Source: Bacteroidaceae bacterium (GTDB lineage Bacteria; Bacteroidota; Bacteroidia; Bacteroidales; CHK158-818). From it: DNA of 7,256 bases. This document shows, piece after piece, positions 5,691 through 7,256 of the stretch. Location of the stretch: the NCBI GenBank assembly GCA_017467745.1, contig JAFUKV010000049.1:1-7256 (forward strand), given 5' to 3'. Under the pieces are notes generated by a model. The model was not told the origin of the DNA. It saw nothing but the letters and a program-made list of their open reading frames with translations, and did not search any database. Within the stretch, counting starts at the first letter, position 1. Each line of letters opens with the position of its first letter. Position numbers and translations under genes: made by a program.

Positions 5691-7256
5691 ATGGAAAATT
5701 TACCAGTTGTTGAAACTCCTGACAATAGGAGTTATGAAAAAGAGTTAGAAACAATGAGTCCTTTTGAAATAAAGAATAAGCTCATAAATATGGCCGAAGA
5801 TTATGCCCGTAAAACAACTTCTACATTGTTGAATGCGGGTAGAGGCAATCCTAATTGGATTGCGACTTTACCGAGAGAGGCGTTCTTTTTGCTTGGGAAA
5901 TTTGCATTGTCGGAGTGTCGTTTGACAATGGTGGAACCTGAGGGCATAGCCGGAATACCCGATCCCAAAGGTATATCTGCTCGTTTTGAAGAATTTCTGT
6001 ATGCGTTTAAAGATGAAAACGGAGCTTCATTATTGGCCGATACATATAACTATTTAATCCGAAAAAAAGGAGCGAATCCCGATGAATTGGTACACGAATG
6101 GGCAGAGGCCGTTATTGGAGATCAATATCCCATGCCAGACCGTATATTAAAGTATACCGAAACGTTGGTTCGTGAATATTTGTGGCAAGAGATGGGGGGA
6201 AGTCCTAAAAATGCAGGAACTTATGATTTGTTTGCTTGTGAAGGAGGTACGGCCGGAATGTGTTACGTTTTTGATTCGCTGCAAGAAAATCACTTATTGA
6301 ACAAAGGAGATCATATTGCTTTGATGACGCCTATTTTTACGCCGTATATTGAAATCCCCGAATTGGATAGATTTGATTTTCATGTAACTGAAATTTGCGC
6401 GTGTGAGCGGACAAAGGACGGGTATCATTCGTGGCAGTATCCGGACGAAGAGATTGATAAACTGAAAGATCCTTCGGTTAAGTTATTGTGTTTAGTTAAC
6501 CCGAGTAATCCGCCGTCGTACGCGTTATCTAAGCACACCCTCGACAGAATTGTGGACATCGTGAAAAACGATAATCCTAATCTGATGATTGTTACGGATG
6601 ATGTGTATGGCACGTTTGCCGAAGATTTTTATTCGTTGATGTATGCTTTGCCCCAAAATACGTTGTGCGTATATTCATTTTCCAAATATTTTGGGGCAAC
6701 GGGTTGGCGGTTGGCTGTTATCGCTTTGCAACAGCAGAATATTTTCGATAAAATGATAGCGGAATTGCCAGAAGAGAAAAAAGAGGATTTGATAAAACGG
6801 TATGCGTCGTTGTCTCTTACTCCTGAAAAAATTTCTTTTATAGATCGTATGGTTGCCGATAGTCGTATGGTTGCGTTGAATCATACGGCAGGGCTTTCTA
6901 CTCCGCAGCAAATGCAGATGTCTCTTTTTGCAGCGTTTGCCATTTTGGATAAGAAAAACCGCTATAAAGAGAAAATGCAGAACATGATTAAGTCTCGTCT
7001 TGGTGCATTGTGGCAGACAACAGGATTTAAGTTGTTGGATGATCCTTTGCGTGCAGGATATTATTCGGAAATCGACATTATGGTTTGGGCTAAAAAATTC
7101 TATGGAGATGATTTTACAGCGTATCTGAATAAAAATTACGAACCGTTGGATTTTGTTGTTCGTTTGGCGGAAGAAACAGGTGTTGTATTATTGAATGGAG
7201 ATGGATTTGATGGTCCTACATGGTCTATCCGGGCTTCTTTGGCTAATTTGAATGAA
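5691..7256 (+). CDS. aspD: Aspartate 4-decarboxylase / aspartate aminotransferase (C-terminus cut by window)
   Basis: This is a cytoplasmic PLP enzyme that removes the beta-carboxyl of L-aspartate to give L-alanine and CO2 (EC 4.1.1.12), often with side aspartate aminotransferase activity. The 522 codons present are nearly the whole protein, since family members are about 530-545 aa, and the frame is still open at the window end. Fold-type-I features are in order. GRGNPNW is at 50-56 near the substrate pocket, EGGTAGM at 184-190 for cofactor phosphate binding, and NPSNPPS at 270-276. TDDVY at 302-306 supplies the D-x-x-Y pair that contacts the pyridine ring. SFSKYFGATGWR carries the Schiff-base lysine K332, and WSIRASLANL carries R514, the expected substrate alpha-carboxylate arginine. 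The insert at about 100-170, absent from ordinary aminotransferases, fits AspD/AsdA. It follows aspT by 29 bp. In Tetragenococcus the same pair forms the asp operon in the order aspD-aspT, so the order here is reversed. Confidence 0.95.
   Translation, partial: MENLPVVETPDNRSYEKELETMSPFEIKNKLINMAEDYARKTTSTLLNAGRGNPNWIATLPREAFFLLGKFALSECRLTMVEPEGIAGIPDPKGISARFEEFLYAFKDENGASLLADTYNYLIRKKGANPDELVHEWAEAVIGDQYPMPDRILKYTETLVREYLWQEMGGSPKNAGTYDLFACEGGTAGMCYVFDSLQENHLLNKGDHIALMTPIFTPYIEIPELDRFDFHVTEICACERTKDGYHSWQYPDEEIDKLKDPSVKLLCLVNPSNPPSYALSKHTLDRIVDIVKNDNPNLMIVTDDVYGTFAEDFYSLMYALPQNTLCVYSFSKYFGATGWRLAVIALQQQNIFDKMIAELPEEKKEDLIKRYASLSLTPEKISFIDRMVADSRMVALNHTAGLSTPQQMQMSLFAAFAILDKKNRYKEKMQNMIKSRLGALWQTTGFKLLDDPLRAGYYSEIDIMVWAKKFYGDDFTAYLNKNYEPLDFVVRLAEETGVVLLNGDGFDGPTWSIRASLANLNE

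Noticed and set aside
6425..6911. Two minus-strand frames within the decarboxylase gene
   Set aside because: The plus-strand frame has the PLP lysine and other active-site motifs here; the antisense translations look random.
1..7256. CRISPR arrays, tRNA or rRNA genes, insertion sequences
   Set aside because: No regularly spaced direct repeats, no tRNA T-arm/anticodon pattern, and no transposase frames were seen on either strand.

Overview
The window is AT-rich DNA from a Bacteroidota, most likely a gut-type Bacteroidales. The grounds are the AT-rich codon use, the lack of clear Shine-Dalgarno sites, a candidate promoter of the Bacteroidetes -7 type (TAnnTTTG-like), the style of the MacB-like ABC genes, and the strong anaerobic aspartate metabolism locus. 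I cannot name the genus from sequence alone.

Left part (1-1130, minus strand): the 5' 180 codons of a MacB/LolD-type ABC exporter ATPase. Upstream of it is a well-formed sigma-54 promoter (GG-N10-GT) with inverted repeats at an enhancer-like distance. Just upstream again lies a short, frameshifted remnant of an FtsX/MacB-type permease. This looks like an exporter operon under sigma-54/NtrC-family control that has lost one permease.

Middle part (1131-2689): mostly non-coding, and the most unusual stretch. A perfect 17-bp inverted repeat at 1146-1185 shares a TGTGC-N6-GCACA core with the repeat in front of the ABC gene. At 1446-1558 there is a nested set of inverted repeats that would fold into a closed structured RNA: an outer 14-bp stem, a small side hairpin in a bubble, and a long apical hairpin. 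A -7-like promoter element sits just before it, and its overall form is like 6S RNA. Part of its apical arm can instead pair with an 11-nt segment just downstream, followed by U-rich sequence. After it comes a 139-aa protein with a sigma-region-4-like helix-turn-helix at its C-terminus and an unrecognised N-terminus. About 655 bp with no recognisable gene follow.

Right part (2690-7256, plus strand): a compact three-gene unit. It encodes a DcaP-like outer-membrane porin, an AspT-type aspartate:alanine antiporter with two central RCK-type domains, and an AspD-type PLP aspartate 4-decarboxylase that runs off the window end with almost its whole length present. Gaps are 17 and 29 bp, with no terminator visible in either. 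Together they give a plausible path: anionic dicarboxylate crosses the outer membrane through the porin, aspartate is exchanged for alanine at the inner membrane, and aspartate is decarboxylated to alanine plus CO2 in the cytoplasm. This would consume a proton and help generate a proton-motive force.
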